Source: Heloderma charlesbogerti (lineage: Eukaryota; Chordata; Lepidosauria; Squamata; Helodermatidae). From it: a stretch of 64,000 nt of DNA. The DNA lies in assembly GCA_026122225.1 (NCBI GenBank), contig JANEZZ010002067.1, positions 992,001 through 1,056,000 of the forward strand. Direction: 5' to 3'. This document shows positions 24,373 to 35,072 of the stretch, one piece after another; position 1 is the first letter of the stretch; each line of letters opens with the position of its first letter. Position numbers and translations under genes: made by a program. Under the pieces are notes generated by a model that was given only the letters and a program-made list of their open reading frames with translations, was not told the DNA's origin and did not search any database.

Positions 24373-24673
24373 GGTGACTGTGCAGAAGAAATGCAAGTGC
24401 TGATGTCATGGTATGGGCATGACACACCTACAGAGATAGCAGGGGAAAACAAATGGCAGAGGTCCACATAAAGGAATTCTAAATCAATTTTATCCTATTT
24501 AGGAAATCATTTTTTCTCTCTCAACCACTCTATTAACGCTCACAGGCATCGAGCACTTCTAAAGCATCACCTGACCTGAATTGGATGAAAAGAAGTACCG
24601 TTGGAATGTAGAACAGTGTTCCATATTGTCCTATAAAACAAAATCTAATGTGCTATTTTAATATCATAGAGAT

Positions 24674-24797
24674 TGTCAGGGTGGACACTGAGCCCATAGA
24701 ATCCCAGAGTAGTTCTGATTCTGAGGAAAAGGAATCCTCCTCTTCCTCAGAATCAGAAGTACTCTGGGATTCTATGGGCTCAGTGACCACCCTGACA
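24674..24797. mobile_element. 124-bp palindromic element made of two inverted LTR 5' ends
   Basis: Bounded by TGTCAGGG and CCCTGACA and flanked by a perfect 5-bp duplication GAGAT (24669-24673 and 24798-24802). The arms are about 58 bp and differ at two or three positions, with a loop of only a few bases. Each arm matches the first ~58 bp of the solo LTR at 38641. No internal LTR sequence remains. Confidence 0.85.
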
Positions 24798-24802
24798 GAG
24801 AT

Positions 24803-25494
24803 GTGCAGATGTGGTGTTTATTCATTTTGTCCATTTATGTCCCAACTTTCTTCCTTCATGAAACTCAAAATGGCACACAAAGGCTTCTCAGGGGATCTCC
24901 CACTCAGGCATTGACGAGTCATATCCCTGCTTAACTACAGCAAGATAGTTGTAACATGTACCTTCAGACGTGAGCCGGGACACCTCTCAGTGTTCTTCTA
25001 CACAGATGATGATTCCACTCCATGAAAACAACAAATGTAGAATTTTACCAAAAAATAGTCTTAACTACAGCAAAAAGTAAATGGAAAAATTCAGTAGCAT
25101 GAGTATGCTGTGGAATGCAAAGTTCATAGCTGCTGACATGACTTGTATGTGTGGGGAGCTTCTCTTCCACCTATTTGCTCAGCTGTAATCCAACAAACTT
25201 AATATCTAAATAGAGATTGATAGATATTCATAGCTAACCAGAGCACCCACGGTTTCTCTTCCTCAGAGGGGGAAGCAGCTGAAGGAAACAAAACAATCTG
25301 ACAGCTCCAGGTAGCTATCAGGTTTGCCTATCATGAAACATTTTGAATGTGTGTGTCAAGGAAATGCTACTAATAAAATCTAAAACTGATGATCATTAAC
25401 ACTGTGGTGTCTGAATGATAACTGAGAAGAAAGCAATGAATAAAAGACAATTGGTGTGAGGAAAGCATTTTACATACTTTGCATATTCGAGATA
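24803..25494. other. Intergenic, no gene seen
   Basis: No supported feature. Confidence 0.35.
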
Positions 25495-25497
25495 TTA

Positions 25498-25741
25498 GCA
25501 ATCCACTCAAATTGGGATGTTCCGGGCAGGGAGATCGTAGCTTTCTGTACAACACTTCCTATGTGTCGTACAGCCGCCTCCTTCCCCCATGCTACACAGC
25601 CGCAATCGGCTGTCTAGCCAAAAGAGCAGGGCCAGAGAAGTACAGAGGGAACGATCCCCTCCGTGCTTCGTCTGCCCTGCTTTGGATAGGCAGTTGCCTC
25701 CAAGTTTGGAGGCAGCCGCCTATCTAGATAGGACTGCGCCC
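25498..25741. mobile_element. PIF/Harbinger-like MITE, 244 bp
   Basis: Right end GGACTGCGCCC followed by TTA; left end TTA then GCAATCC, apparently missing about four terminal bases. The TTA duplication fits the TWA rule of PIF/Harbinger. Contains a hairpin with TTGCCTCCAAGTTTGGAGGCAG near the right end (22-bp core, arms GCCTCCAA/TTGGAGGC). Homologous over much of its length to 35073-35483. Confidence 0.65.
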
Positions 25742-26261
25742 TTAGTGCATTAAATTATATTTCATGAAGAAATTAAATACTGTTTGCTTGCATTGTCATT
25801 CTAAAAATTGCAATGGGTCTTTTACTTAGCATCTGTGTGAATTTGCTCTTCAAAGAAGTATTCCTCAGTTCCATCATGAAAGGCTAAAATTAATCCTCAG
25901 CTCAGAGTGTTTTAGTTGTAAAAAATGCAGTTACAAACACATCCACATCTTTCACCAAATTATTACCATGGTGTATTTGCACCTATCCCTATTGGTCTGC
26001 AGATGCTATCACACCTGCTTAATTGCATTCCCCAACAAAGAGAGGTGTTATTTTCCCCTTTAGATTTAAGAATAATGAACAAAGTAGAAGCCTATTACAG
26101 CTGTGGACTCCATCTCCTGTAGTATCACACCTTCATCTCTTATTAGTAATACATGGATTTCCTGAAGGGGAGAGATAGAAATCTGAGGTGCCCATGGAAA
26201 ACAAACAGCCTTCCTTTAACTATATGGAGAGCGATCTATGTAGCATATGCCATCCTTCCCC

Positions 26262-26390
26262 AGACAGTGCCCTCCAGAAGTTTTGGACTACAACTCCCAC
26301 AATTCCTAACCATTGGCTGTGTTGGCTAGGGTTGACAGCAACTGAAGTCTAAAACATCTGAAGGGTGCTAGATTGGAGAAGGCTGGCACA
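26262..26390. mobile_element. Foldback repeat (CTCCAGATGTT family)
   Basis: CCCTCCAGAAGTTTTGGACT and ACTCCCACAATTCC pair with the distal GACAGCAACTGAAGTC and ACATCTGAAGGG. Further copies at 48687, 58545 and 61664. Confidence 0.65.
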
Positions 26391-26410
26391 GACTGTATAT
26401 TATGTAAAAA

Positions 26411-26532
26411 TATTGGGTTGGATCCAGAATAAGTTCCCATTGAAATCAATTGGGCTGAGGTTCATCATGGCTACCTTTTTACATGGATTTTAATGAGACC
26501 TAAGGCAACTGCCTTAGCCTGGATCCAGCCCA
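26411..26532. mobile_element. Short MITE with GGGTTGGATCCA ends
   Basis: Ends GGGTTGGATCCAGA and GCCTGGATCCAGCCC, inverted. Interior has TTCCCATTGAAATCAATTGG. Related to 40669-40793. Confidence 0.65.
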
Positions 26533-27076
26533 ATGAGAATGACTTCCACTGGAAGTTTTAAAGACATAAATCACAGTCCAGTAAATTCTTATGGGATCAG
26601 GTCCTCCAGTACACAAATGGAGTTCTCCCATCCAATACTTGACAATACTCTCCCAGGTATTGCCTTATCCATTTCAATGGAAGGACTAAAACCAGTGTAC
26701 AGAAGGATGAATGTGTGTAGGTTGGAAATGAACTGGGCATGGGAAATAACCCATGGCTTAAATCTACTGTGGTATGAGTGGACCCCCAATTGTGTACTGG
26801 GACTTCCCCTTGCTCCCTGTATGCCCCACCCCAATGTGCTCCAGAGGGTCTCCCAGACCTCCAGAGAAAATTTGGAAGTGTGCGTGGAGCTGTAGAGGGA
26901 TGGGAAAATCCATTCTCCCAGTGGTTTCCATTCCATGCCATAGTGCATATGGGCTCTTCTTCATTGTTCTGGAATAGAGTCAGTTTTGTAAACATGTAGC
27001 TGTAATTACCACCTCACCTAATATCTCTCTGGTAGTTTGGAGTTGGTCAGCATACATCTGATGATCTAGGTTAAGG

Positions 27077-27240
27077 TTATATTTTTCTTTCAGCTATCCC
27101 ATTTTGCTCAGGCAAACACGGCACTGTCTTTTGGTGCTCGGTCCCATACTTTCTCAGGAAGTCCTCAACTTTCTTCCCTGCAAACTTTCCTACACTGTCA
27201 GTTCTTAGTGTGGGAGACAAGAGCATCTTTAGAGAAAGGC
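27077..27240 (-). pseudogene. Ty1/copia integrase core fragment
   Basis: Minus-strand translation includes LRTDSVGKFAGKKVEDFL and VPCLPEQNGIAER, the end of the copia integrase core containing its second Asp (in TD) and conserved PxQNG.AER block. The GGEF residues are altered. No intact frame. It is in the same orientation as the copia pieces at 34.7-35.8 kb. Confidence 0.75.
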
Positions 27241-27339
27241 CCACCTGGGCACAGGCTCTGGATGTTTTGAGCTGTGCCCCAGATCTTCTGAGCTGTCCTA
27301 ATTGCCATTGTTTTAACATTTTCCCATTAACTTGCATTG

Positions 27340-27830
27340 GAAAACAGAAATGGCCATAACGTTTTTAGTTTGTATGATAAATGCATGATATTTGGAGACG
27401 TGGTAGCCCCCATGAAGCTAACTGAACCTGCCCAATTTCAGGCAGTTAGGTCTGGTGGCTTTTGTGCTAATCGCTGGTAAAATTCACTATTTTGGAGAAA
27501 ATCTGTCAAAGCAAGGCGCTATAATACTTTCGTGCTTTCACATAAGTGCATAGAGTTTGGGGACCTGGCAGCCCCATGGAGCTGATTGAGCCTGCCAAAT
27601 TTCAGGCAGTTAGGTCCAGTGGCTTTTGTGCTAGTCACAGGTAAAATTGGCTATTTTCAAGAAAATGTGTCAAAGCAGAGAGCTATTTTGTATGTGTGTG
27701 TGTGTGCTTCTACATACGTGCATGGAATTTGCGGACCTGGCAGCCCCTATGGAGATGACCGAGGCTGCCAAAGTTCAGACAGTTAGGTCCAGTGGTTTTT
27801 GTGCTAGCCATGCGTAAAGCTTCCTTTTCT
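27340..27830. repeat. Tandem repeat, period about 164-173 bp, ~2.7 units
   Basis: Each unit carries GGCAGTTAGGTC...GTGGCTTTTGTGCTA; the motif starts at 27441, 27605 and 27778. Units also share ACCTGGCAGCCCC and GTAAAATT.GCTATTTT. Unit three is shortened. No coding potential. Confidence 0.85.
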
Positions 27831-28099
27831 CAAAGACTAAAACAAAAAGTAAAAACTGTCCAGCCACACAGGGGATTAGAGATCCTAATCAAAAGGTGTT
27901 TAAGGTGACCATTAGGAGATAACTATCCCTAATCTCTGGTGTGGGTTTTTTGTTTTGTTTCTTTGTTTCTTTGTGAGGTGCAAAAAACCTCTCTCCCCCT
28001 ACTTTTCTGCTCTTACATGCCCACTGTTGGGAGCTTGCTTGCAATGAAATTTTGAAGAGGGAGAAGGAAGGGAAGAAAGAGCATGTGATCAGCATCTGA

Positions 28100-28736
28100 T
28101 TCTACTGCCCCAACCTGGAATGTTTGGCCTCTGCAGAAGTTTGGTAGCTTCAGTACAGCAAAGGATCCAATCAGCATCCACAAACTTCTTTCTCCCCCTC
28201 CACTTTAATTTCTTCTAAATAGCTGTAGGACTCAAATAATTCCAAAGGGAGGGTTGGGACTGTGTGGCGTCATGATCGAGAAATTGCTGGGGCTTTTAAA
28301 TAGGTTCTACAAAAAAACTAGAAAAAGCTCTCAGGCACCTCACCTCATAAAGTTAATTTAAGTACTGCAATCTTTACAAACCCTCCACGGCCTCCTAAAT
28401 TCCTCTGAAGTACTACCTCTCTGAAAGGAGCCAATTGACTTAGGGAATTCTCTCTAACCCCCACCCTGAGCATTTCCAATCACCATTCTTATCTTCTTCT
28501 TCCCTCCCCTATCCTGTTCTTTCTTTCTCTTCTTTATTCTAGCCAGAGCATACCTTGGGGAATTCTTAAAGAAAATTCTCTTCAGTGGGCAAGAGAGGTT
28601 CTGAACTGTATTTGACTTTATACAAACAGACAAGAGGGTTTGTTTCTCTCCTCCTCACTTAAGCCTTTGAGAAAAGTGGGTTCACATGGTTGCAGAGAAA
28701 CAAATCTGGGGCTGTTTTGTTTGTCAGTTGCCATTA
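28100..28736. other. Intergenic, no gene seen
   Basis: No supported feature; pyrimidine-rich around 28490-28550. Confidence 0.35.
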
Positions 28737-28744
28737 TCCTGCAA

Positions 28745-29583
28745 TAGGGATGTCAAAGAATTCTGCCACGGATCTCGGTGAGGCCGAATGCCAGTGCATT
28801 CGGCCCCCCAAAATCCATGGCAGAACGAAGCCACCCCACCCCCCATCGAAATGGGCCTGGAACGGAGCACCTACCTGCTGCCGTCCGTGCTGACTTGCTG
28901 ACTTCGCTTCTTCCATGTAGCCATGATAGGCTATGTAAATACTTACATAGCCTATCACGGCTAACGCAGGGACGCCATTTGCATCCCTGCGGAAGCCGTG
29001 ATAGGCTACGTAAGTATTTACATAGCCTATCACGGCTTAACTAAGGGAACGCAAATGGAGGCAGCTACAGCAGCCACCATTTGTGTTCCCTTTTTTTTTT
29101 TTGCTGTTTTAGCCTACGTAAATATTTATGTAGGCTATTAAGGCCAAAAAAAAAAAAAAGGAACGCAAATGGCGGCCACTACGCCATTTGCGTTTCCCTT
29201 TTTCTTTTTCCCCGTAATAGCTTACGTAAATATTTATGTAGGTTAAAACGGCCAAAAAAAAAAAAGGGAACGCAAATGGCGGCCGCCGTAGCTGCCGCCA
29301 TTTGCATCCGCTGTTTTGAGGGGGGGATGCCATGATAGGCTACATAAATATTTACGTAGCCTATCATGGCAAAATACAGGGACACAAATGGTGGTGGCTA
29401 CGGCTGCCGCCATTTGCATCCCTGCAGGCTGCCCAGCGACCGGACATCCGGCTGCGGGCGGCCCCAGCCGGCGGCTCCGCAGAATCTCCGCGGAGCAGAG
29501 CCAGCCGAAGAGAATTTGGGGGGGAGGGACAGAGCGCCTCGCCCCCACCCTTCAAAAAGGTAAGTGACTTTCGTACATCCCTA
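28745..29583 (+). mobile_element. Hairpin-array hAT-like element, copy 3 (839 bp)
   Basis: Perfect 8-bp duplication TCCTGCAA (28737-28744 and 29584-29591), ends TAGGGATG/CATCCCTA. It has the most hairpins of the complete copies: palindromes at about 28919-28962, 28966-28990, 28994-29037, 29046-29090, 29110-29135, 29159-29198, 29215-29252, 29266-29310, 29329-29372 and 29380-29425, alternating mostly between the GATAGGCTACGTAA type and the GCAAATGGCGGCC type. Outward donor-like sites: minus CAG|GTAGGT at 28876 and plus AAG|GTAAGTGAC at 29560. Confidence 0.93.
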
Positions 29584-29593
29584 TCCTGCAATA

Positions 29594-29780
29594 GGAAGGG
29601 TGGTAGCTCAGTGGCAGAGCACATGCTTTTCATGCAGAAGGGTCCTGGTTCAATCCAAAGCATCTCCAGGTAGGGCTAGGAAAGAATCCTGCCTGAAAAC
29701 TCTGGAGAGCCACTGCTGCCAGTCAGTGTCAACAGCACTGGGCTAGATGGACTCAGTATAAAGCAGCTTCCTATGTTCCT
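29594..29780 (+). mobile_element. tRNA-Ala-derived SINE, best copy
   Basis: A-box TGGTAGCTCAGTGG and B-box GGTTCAATCC lie in a tRNA-Ala-like head ending GCATCTCCA. A tail with GGGCTAGATGGACTCAG and AAGCAGCTTCCTATGTTC follows. It sits two bases after the duplication of the hAT-like element. Not a functional tRNA. Confidence 0.85.
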
Positions 29781-29856
29781 ATTAACAGAAAGCTTTAATA
29801 AAAATAGGAGCTTGGGGGTTGTTTTTTAAGTGGAGGGGAGATAAATATTGCTAATT

Positions 29857-29945
29857 TATGCAATCCTATGTATGCCTACTCAGAAGTCCCATTATGTTCA
29901 ATGAGGCTTACCCTCAGAAAAGTGTGCATAGGATTCCAGCACAAG
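29857..29945. repeat. Short (~85 bp) foldback repeat
   Basis: GCAATCCTATGTATGCCTAC and AGTGTGCATAGGATTCCAGC form inverted ends around a CCCATT.TGTTCAATG core. Clear relatives at 51733, 58161, 62180 and 62855. Confidence 0.65.
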
Positions 29946-30465
29946 TTACTTTTGCAGGGGGGTTTGCACCTTGATGGTCTGCATGTTTACTCAGAAAAGT
30001 CCTGAGTTGTGAGCATGGTACTGCAAGCTTAATACAGTGCCTACCTAATTCTGTCTAATGAATTGACTACCCTTTCAGCTCAGTCCTATGCATGTTTTGT
30101 CATTTGTGGTTGTTTGTTTTGCATGAACTCTAGCTTCAGTGGTGAGGGAAAGGCACTTAGTACATGCTCAGACTTTCTCCATAACTGAGCCCTAGTTTTG
30201 AAAACAGACCCATTGGCTGAATCCTGGTGAGGTCTTCACACAAATGAAGTTATGGGGAGGAAGATACAATGAGTGCATAACAAGGGGGAGGTAGAGGAAA
30301 GTTGCACAAAACAAGATATCTGTTTTTCTGAAGAGTTGCTGGAGGATGGTAGGATGAGGAGAGATGGTTGCATGGAGGGGAGTAGAATTGATAGGGGAAG
30401 AATGTAAGTGCTCAGTGGTGACAGAAAAGCATTCTGCACATGCTCAGAGGCACTCTATATTTAAG

Positions 30466-30573
30466 AACTTAAGAAGAGCCATGCTTCATCAGACCAAGGT
30501 CTATCTAGTCTAGCAGTCTGTTCATACAGTGGCCAACCAGATAACCACAGGAAACCCACAAGTAGGACATGAG
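30466..30573 (+). mobile_element. CR1-like LINE 3' end, left part
   Basis: AAGAGCCATGCTTCATCAGA, then ATCTAGTCTAGCA and CACAAGTAGGACATGAG. The same sequence occurs at 37617, 38040-38122 (reversed), 51296 and 52745 (reversed). Here it is cut by the BovB insertion; it resumes at 33728. Confidence 0.7.
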
Positions 30574-33500
30574 TAGGCTTGTGTAACTCAGTGAAGCCAT
30601 AAGCTATGCCGTGCAGGGCCACCCAAGACGGACAGGTCATGGCAGAGAGTTCTGACAAAATGTGGTCCACTGGAGAAGGAAATGGCAACCCACTCCAGTA
30701 TTCTTGCCAAGAAAACCCCATGGAACGTATCACAAGGGTAAAAGAGATGACGCCAGAAGATGAGCCCCTCAGGTCGGAAGGTGTCCAATATACTACTGCG
30801 GAAGAGCAGAGGGTATTTCCAAGTAGCACCAGAAAAAGTGAAGCGGCTGGACCAAAGCCGAAAGGACACTCAGCTGTGGATGTGTCTGGTGGTGAAAAGA
30901 AAATCCAATGCTGTAAAGAACAATACTGTTTAGGAACCTGGAATGTAAGATCAATAAATCAAGGTGAGCTGGAGGTGGTCAAACATGAGATGGCAAGATT
31001 GAACATCGACATCTTGGGAATCAGTGAACTAAAATGGACAAGCATGCATGGGCGAATGTAATTCAGGTGACCATTATATCTACTACTGTGGGCAAGAATC
31101 CCTTAGAAGAAATGGAGTAGCATTCATAGTCAACAAAAGGGTGGGAAAAGCAGTACTGGGGTACAATCTCAAAAATGATAGAATGATCTCAGTACGAATC
31201 CAAGGCAAACCATTCAACACCACAGTAATTCAAGTCTATGCCCCAACCACTGAGGCCGAAGAAGCTGAGGTTGATTGGTTCTATGAAGACCTACAACACC
31301 TTCTAGAACTAACACCAAAAAAAGATGTCCTCTTCATCAGAGGGGATTGGAAATGCTAAAGTAGGAAGTCAAGAAATCACCGGGATAACAGGCAAGCATG
31401 GCCTTGGTGTACAAAATGAAGCAGGACAAAGGCTAATAGAGTTTTGCCAAGAGAACACGCTGATCATAGCAAACACTCTTTTCCAACAGCACAAGAGGCG
31501 ACTCTACACATAGACATCACCAGATGGTCAATATCGAAATCAGATTGATTATGTCCCTTGCAGCCAAAGATGGAGAAGCTCTATACAGTCAGTAAAAACA
31601 AGACCTGGAGCTGACTGTGGCTCAGCTTCTTGTTGCAAAATTTCAGCTTAAATTGAAGAACGTAGGGAAAACCACTAAACCATTCAGGTATGACCTAAAT
31701 CATATCCTTTATGAATATACAGTGGAGGTGAGGAATAGATTTCAGGGATTAGACCTGATAGACAGAGTGCCTGAGGAACTATGGACGGAGGTCCGTAACA
31801 TTGTTCAGGTGGCAGCAACTCAATCCATCCCAAAGAAAAAGAAATGCAAGAAAGCAAAGTGGCTGTCTGAGGAGGCTTTACAAGTAGCTGAGGAAAGAAG
31901 GGAAGAGAAAAGTAAGGGAGAAAGGGGAAGATATATCCAACTGAATGCAGATTTCCAGAGAATAGCAAGGAGAGACAAGAAGGCCTTCTTAAATGAACAA
32001 TGCAAAGAAATGGAGGAAAACAACAGAATGGGGAAGACTATCTCTTCAAGAAAACCGGCAGTCTCATGGGAACGTTTTATGCAAAGACGGGCATGATAAA
32101 GGACAATGAAGGCAGGGACCTAACAGAAGCAGATGAGATTAAGAAGAGGTGGAAAGAATACACAGAAGAACTATATAGGAAAGATCTTAATGTCCCTGAT
32201 AGCCATGATAGTCACTGAACTTGAGCCGGACATCCTAGAGCGTGAAGTCAAATGGGCCTTAGGAAGCATTACTAACAACAAAGCTAGTTGAGATGACAGT
32301 ATTCCAGCTGAGCTATTTAAAATCCTAAAAGATGATGCTGTCAAAGTGCTGCACTCAACATGCCAACAGATTTGGAACACTCAACAGTGGCCACAAGACT
32401 GGAAAAGGTCAGTTTACATTCCAATTCCAAAGAAGGGCAACACCAAAGAGTGTTCAAACTACTGTACAATTGCGCTTATTTCACATGCCAGCAAGGTTAT
32501 GCTCAAAATCCTACAAGCTAGGATTCAGCAGTATGTGAACCAAGAACTACCAGAAGTACAAGCTGGGTTTCGAAGAGGCAGAGGAACTAGAGATCAAATC
32601 GCCAACTTCCGCTGGATCATGGAGAAAGCAAGAGAATTCCAGAAAAACATCTATTTCTGCTTCATTGACTATGCTAAAGCCTTTGATTGTGTGGATCACA
32701 ACAAACTGTGGCAAATTCTGAAAGAGATGGGAGTACCAGACCACCTTACCTGTCTCCTGAGAAACCTGTACGAGGGTCAAGAAGCAACAATAAGAACCAG
32801 ACATGGAACAACCAATTGGTTCAAAATTGGGAAAGGAGTATGACAAGGCCCTGCTTATTTAACTTACATGCAGAGTACATCATGAGAAATGCCGGGTTGG
32901 ACGAATCACAGGTCAGATTTAAGAATGCCAGGAGAATTATCAACAACCTCAGATATGCAGATGATACCACCCTAATGGCAGAAAGCGAAGAGGATCTCAA
33001 GAGCCTCTTGTTGAGGGTGAAAGTGGAGAGTGCAAAAGCTGGTTTGAAAATCAACATGAAAAAAACGAAGATCATGGCATCTGGCCCCATCACTTCCTGG
33101 CATATGGAAGGGGAAGAAATGGAAGCCGTGACAGATTTTATTTTCTTGGGCTCCAAGATCACTGCAGACGGTGACTGTAGCCATGAAATTAAAAGACGCT
33201 TGCTCCTTGGGAGGAAAGCTATGGCAAACCTAGACAGCATAGTCAGAAGCAGAGACATCACCTTGCCGACAAAGGTCCATCTAATCAAAGCTAAGATTTT
33301 CCCAGTAGTAACGTATGGCTGTGAGAGCTGGACTATAAGGAAGGCTGAGTGCCAAAGAATTGATGCCTTCGAGCTGTGGTGCTGGAGAAGTCTCTTACGA
33401 GTCCCCTGGACTGCAAGGAGGTCAAAGCAGTCAATCCTAAAGGAAATCAACCCTGAGTGCTCATTGGAAGGACAGATACTGAAGCTGAAGCTCCAATATT

Positions 33501-33727
33501 TTGGCCACCTAATGCGAAGAGAAAACTCTCTGGAAAAGACCCTGATGCTGGGAAAGACTGAAGGCAAAAGGAGAAGGGGACGGCAGAGGATGAGATGGCT
33601 AGATAGCATCACTGATGCAATGAATATAGACTTGAGCACGCTCCGGGAGAGAGTGCAGGACAGGAAGGCCTGGCATGCTATGGTCCATGGGGTCAGGAAG
33701 AGTCGAACACGACTGAACAACTGAACA
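30574..33727 (+). mobile_element. BovB (RTE) LINE, near full length, inactivated
   Basis: About 3.15 kb, close to the usual BovB length. It begins with the leader region (CCGTGCAGGGCCACCCAAGA). It then encodes an AP endonuclease (LGTWNVRSINQGELEVVKHE, ILGISELKWT, YIYYCGQESLRRNGVAFIVN) and an RTE reverse transcriptase (QAGFRRGRGTRDQIA, FIDYAKAFDCVDHNKLW, LRYADDTTLMAESEED). The last 200 codons are intact (ITLPTKVHLIKAKIFPVV, AFELWCWRSLLRVPWTARRS). Lesions include frameshifts near 31065, 31350, 32050 and 32215, a W-to-stop near 31511, and a stop plus small deletion at 32841-32850. The tail is ACTGAACAACTGAACAAC-like. The largest uninterrupted frame runs from about 32850 to 33724. Confidence 0.95.
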
Positions 33728-33785
33728 ACAACAATAGCACCTTCCCACCCATGTTCCCCTGCTGCTAACGCTGGTGAAATGTAAG
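33728..33785 (+). mobile_element. CR1-like LINE 3' end, right part
   Basis: AATAGCACCTTCCCACCCATG continues the repeat broken at 30573, as judged by the uninterrupted copy at 51296-51640. Confidence 0.65.
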
Positions 33786-34492
33786 TAAATTCTAGTAATT
33801 CTAAATTTGCATGCATGTATATCCTTCAGAAATTTTGCAGGTTTCTTGCCTCTAATGCCCAGTGCATTTTCATACAAATTCATCCAAAAAACTATTGGGG
33901 AAGGGGTGAAGGGAAGGGAAATAAAATCACTCCATCCCCTTCTGAATCTTTGCTGGTTTCTTACGTAGAGACACCTCTAAGCTGTCTGTAATTTTCAAAA
34001 TAATGGTCCACAAGGAAAACAGGGAGATAGGTATGTCCTCTTCGGGCGACCTCAAAATGTCAAGGCCACCCTTGCACAAAAACCCCTGTAGCTATCATTC
34101 TGATATTTGGCAGACATGATCTTCTCTCATGGGGCAATGAATCCTGAAGTTTTTATCCAATTATTCTTGGCAGTTCCGTTAAAAGAAAATCAAAATATAA
34201 ACCCTGCACCTAATTTCTGATATTGGGCAAATGTAATCCCCTTCTAGGGGGCTACTATGCCTGAAATTATCATCCAGTTCTGACCAAGAGAAAAAAAGTT
34301 ACAGGGTGTTTTTTTTTTCTAATTTCCCATGGTAGTCAACAGGAAGCATAAAGACTCATTTTTCCAAACATTGACTCAGGTTTGGTGCTGAGCTGAAGTG
34401 GTGCAACTACAAATTGGCCCGAGCAGAAGCGGGATGTTTTCCAAAATGCTGAATCAGGGTCTGAGTTGAAGTGGGGTGGGGGGTCAGTGCAC
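33786..34492 (+). mobile_element. hAT-like element, 5'-truncated copy
   Basis: Similar to the right two-thirds of 15470-16450 and ending GGTCAGTGCACACTTC. The left end is missing next to the CR1-like repeat. No coding potential. Confidence 0.6.
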
Positions 34493-34497
34493 ACTTC

Positions 34498-34627
34498 ATA
34501 TGTATGTATGTATGTAATCTATACACACACGCAAGCACAGCACACACACACACACACACACACACTAGAGGTGCACTTAGACTCGTGTCTGTGTGTGTGT
34601 GTGTGTGTGTATGTATATATATATATG
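34498..34627. repeat. Microsatellite cluster: (TATG)n, (CA)n, (GT)n, (AT)n
   Basis: A short TATG run, then about 14 CA units (34536-34566), a 25-bp spacer and about 13 GT units followed by AT. The CA and GT runs can pair as a hairpin. Confidence 0.9.
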
Positions 34628-34689
34628 CGAATCTGTGTTATGGGCCTGTGCCCCGGATCTTTTAAGAACCTAGCAACATCCCTGGTGGG

Positions 34690-35072
34690 AGGCTTACATT
34701 GACATCTGTCGCTTGTCATAGCTACATAATCCCCTACCTTGTCCAGTGCTCTATCCTTGTTTTTCATGGGATATGTGACTTTATATCTTATGAAAGTCAA
34801 TATATACCTGTTGCCTCCTGATGTGGGTATCTTCATTGGGCCACAGACGTCACTGTGTACAAGGTCAAGTGGTTTTGAGGCTCTAGATGCTCTGGTAGCT
34901 TTGACTCTGACACAGCAGTCACGTCTCATGGTCACGGGACAAGCTGATACCTTAAGATCCTTTGTCAATGATGGTTTCTGCAGTTCTTTTATGCTTTCTG
35001 GTTGCCAGTGGCCCAGGAGTCAATGCCACAGGCAAATGCAGTCATTAGTCTTGCATTTCCTTTGTTTGCTAA
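34690..35072 (-). pseudogene. Ty1/copia pre-integrase and integrase N-part fragment
   Basis: Minus-strand frame with RASKPLDLVHSDVCGPMKIP, then TSGGNRYILTFI and VTYPMKNKDRALDKV, the typical start of the copia integrase core. The catalytic first Asp position is present in LVHSDVCGP. The DDYSR block after FI is damaged. The gag part lies on the other side of an inserted MITE. Confidence 0.8.

Noticed and set aside
26533..26995. Overlapping frames of 120-132 codons on both strands
   Set aside because: No domain, no splice-site support, and equally open on both strands.
28919..29425. CRISPR-like array
   Set aside because: The regular units are palindromes within a eukaryotic transposon, with no spacers or cas genes.
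29594..29660. Functional tRNA-Ala gene
   Set aside because: The head lacks correct stem pairing and continues into a SINE body found in other copies.
32821..33816. 331-codon minus-strand frame
   Set aside because: Antisense shadow of the BovB reverse transcriptase C-terminal region.
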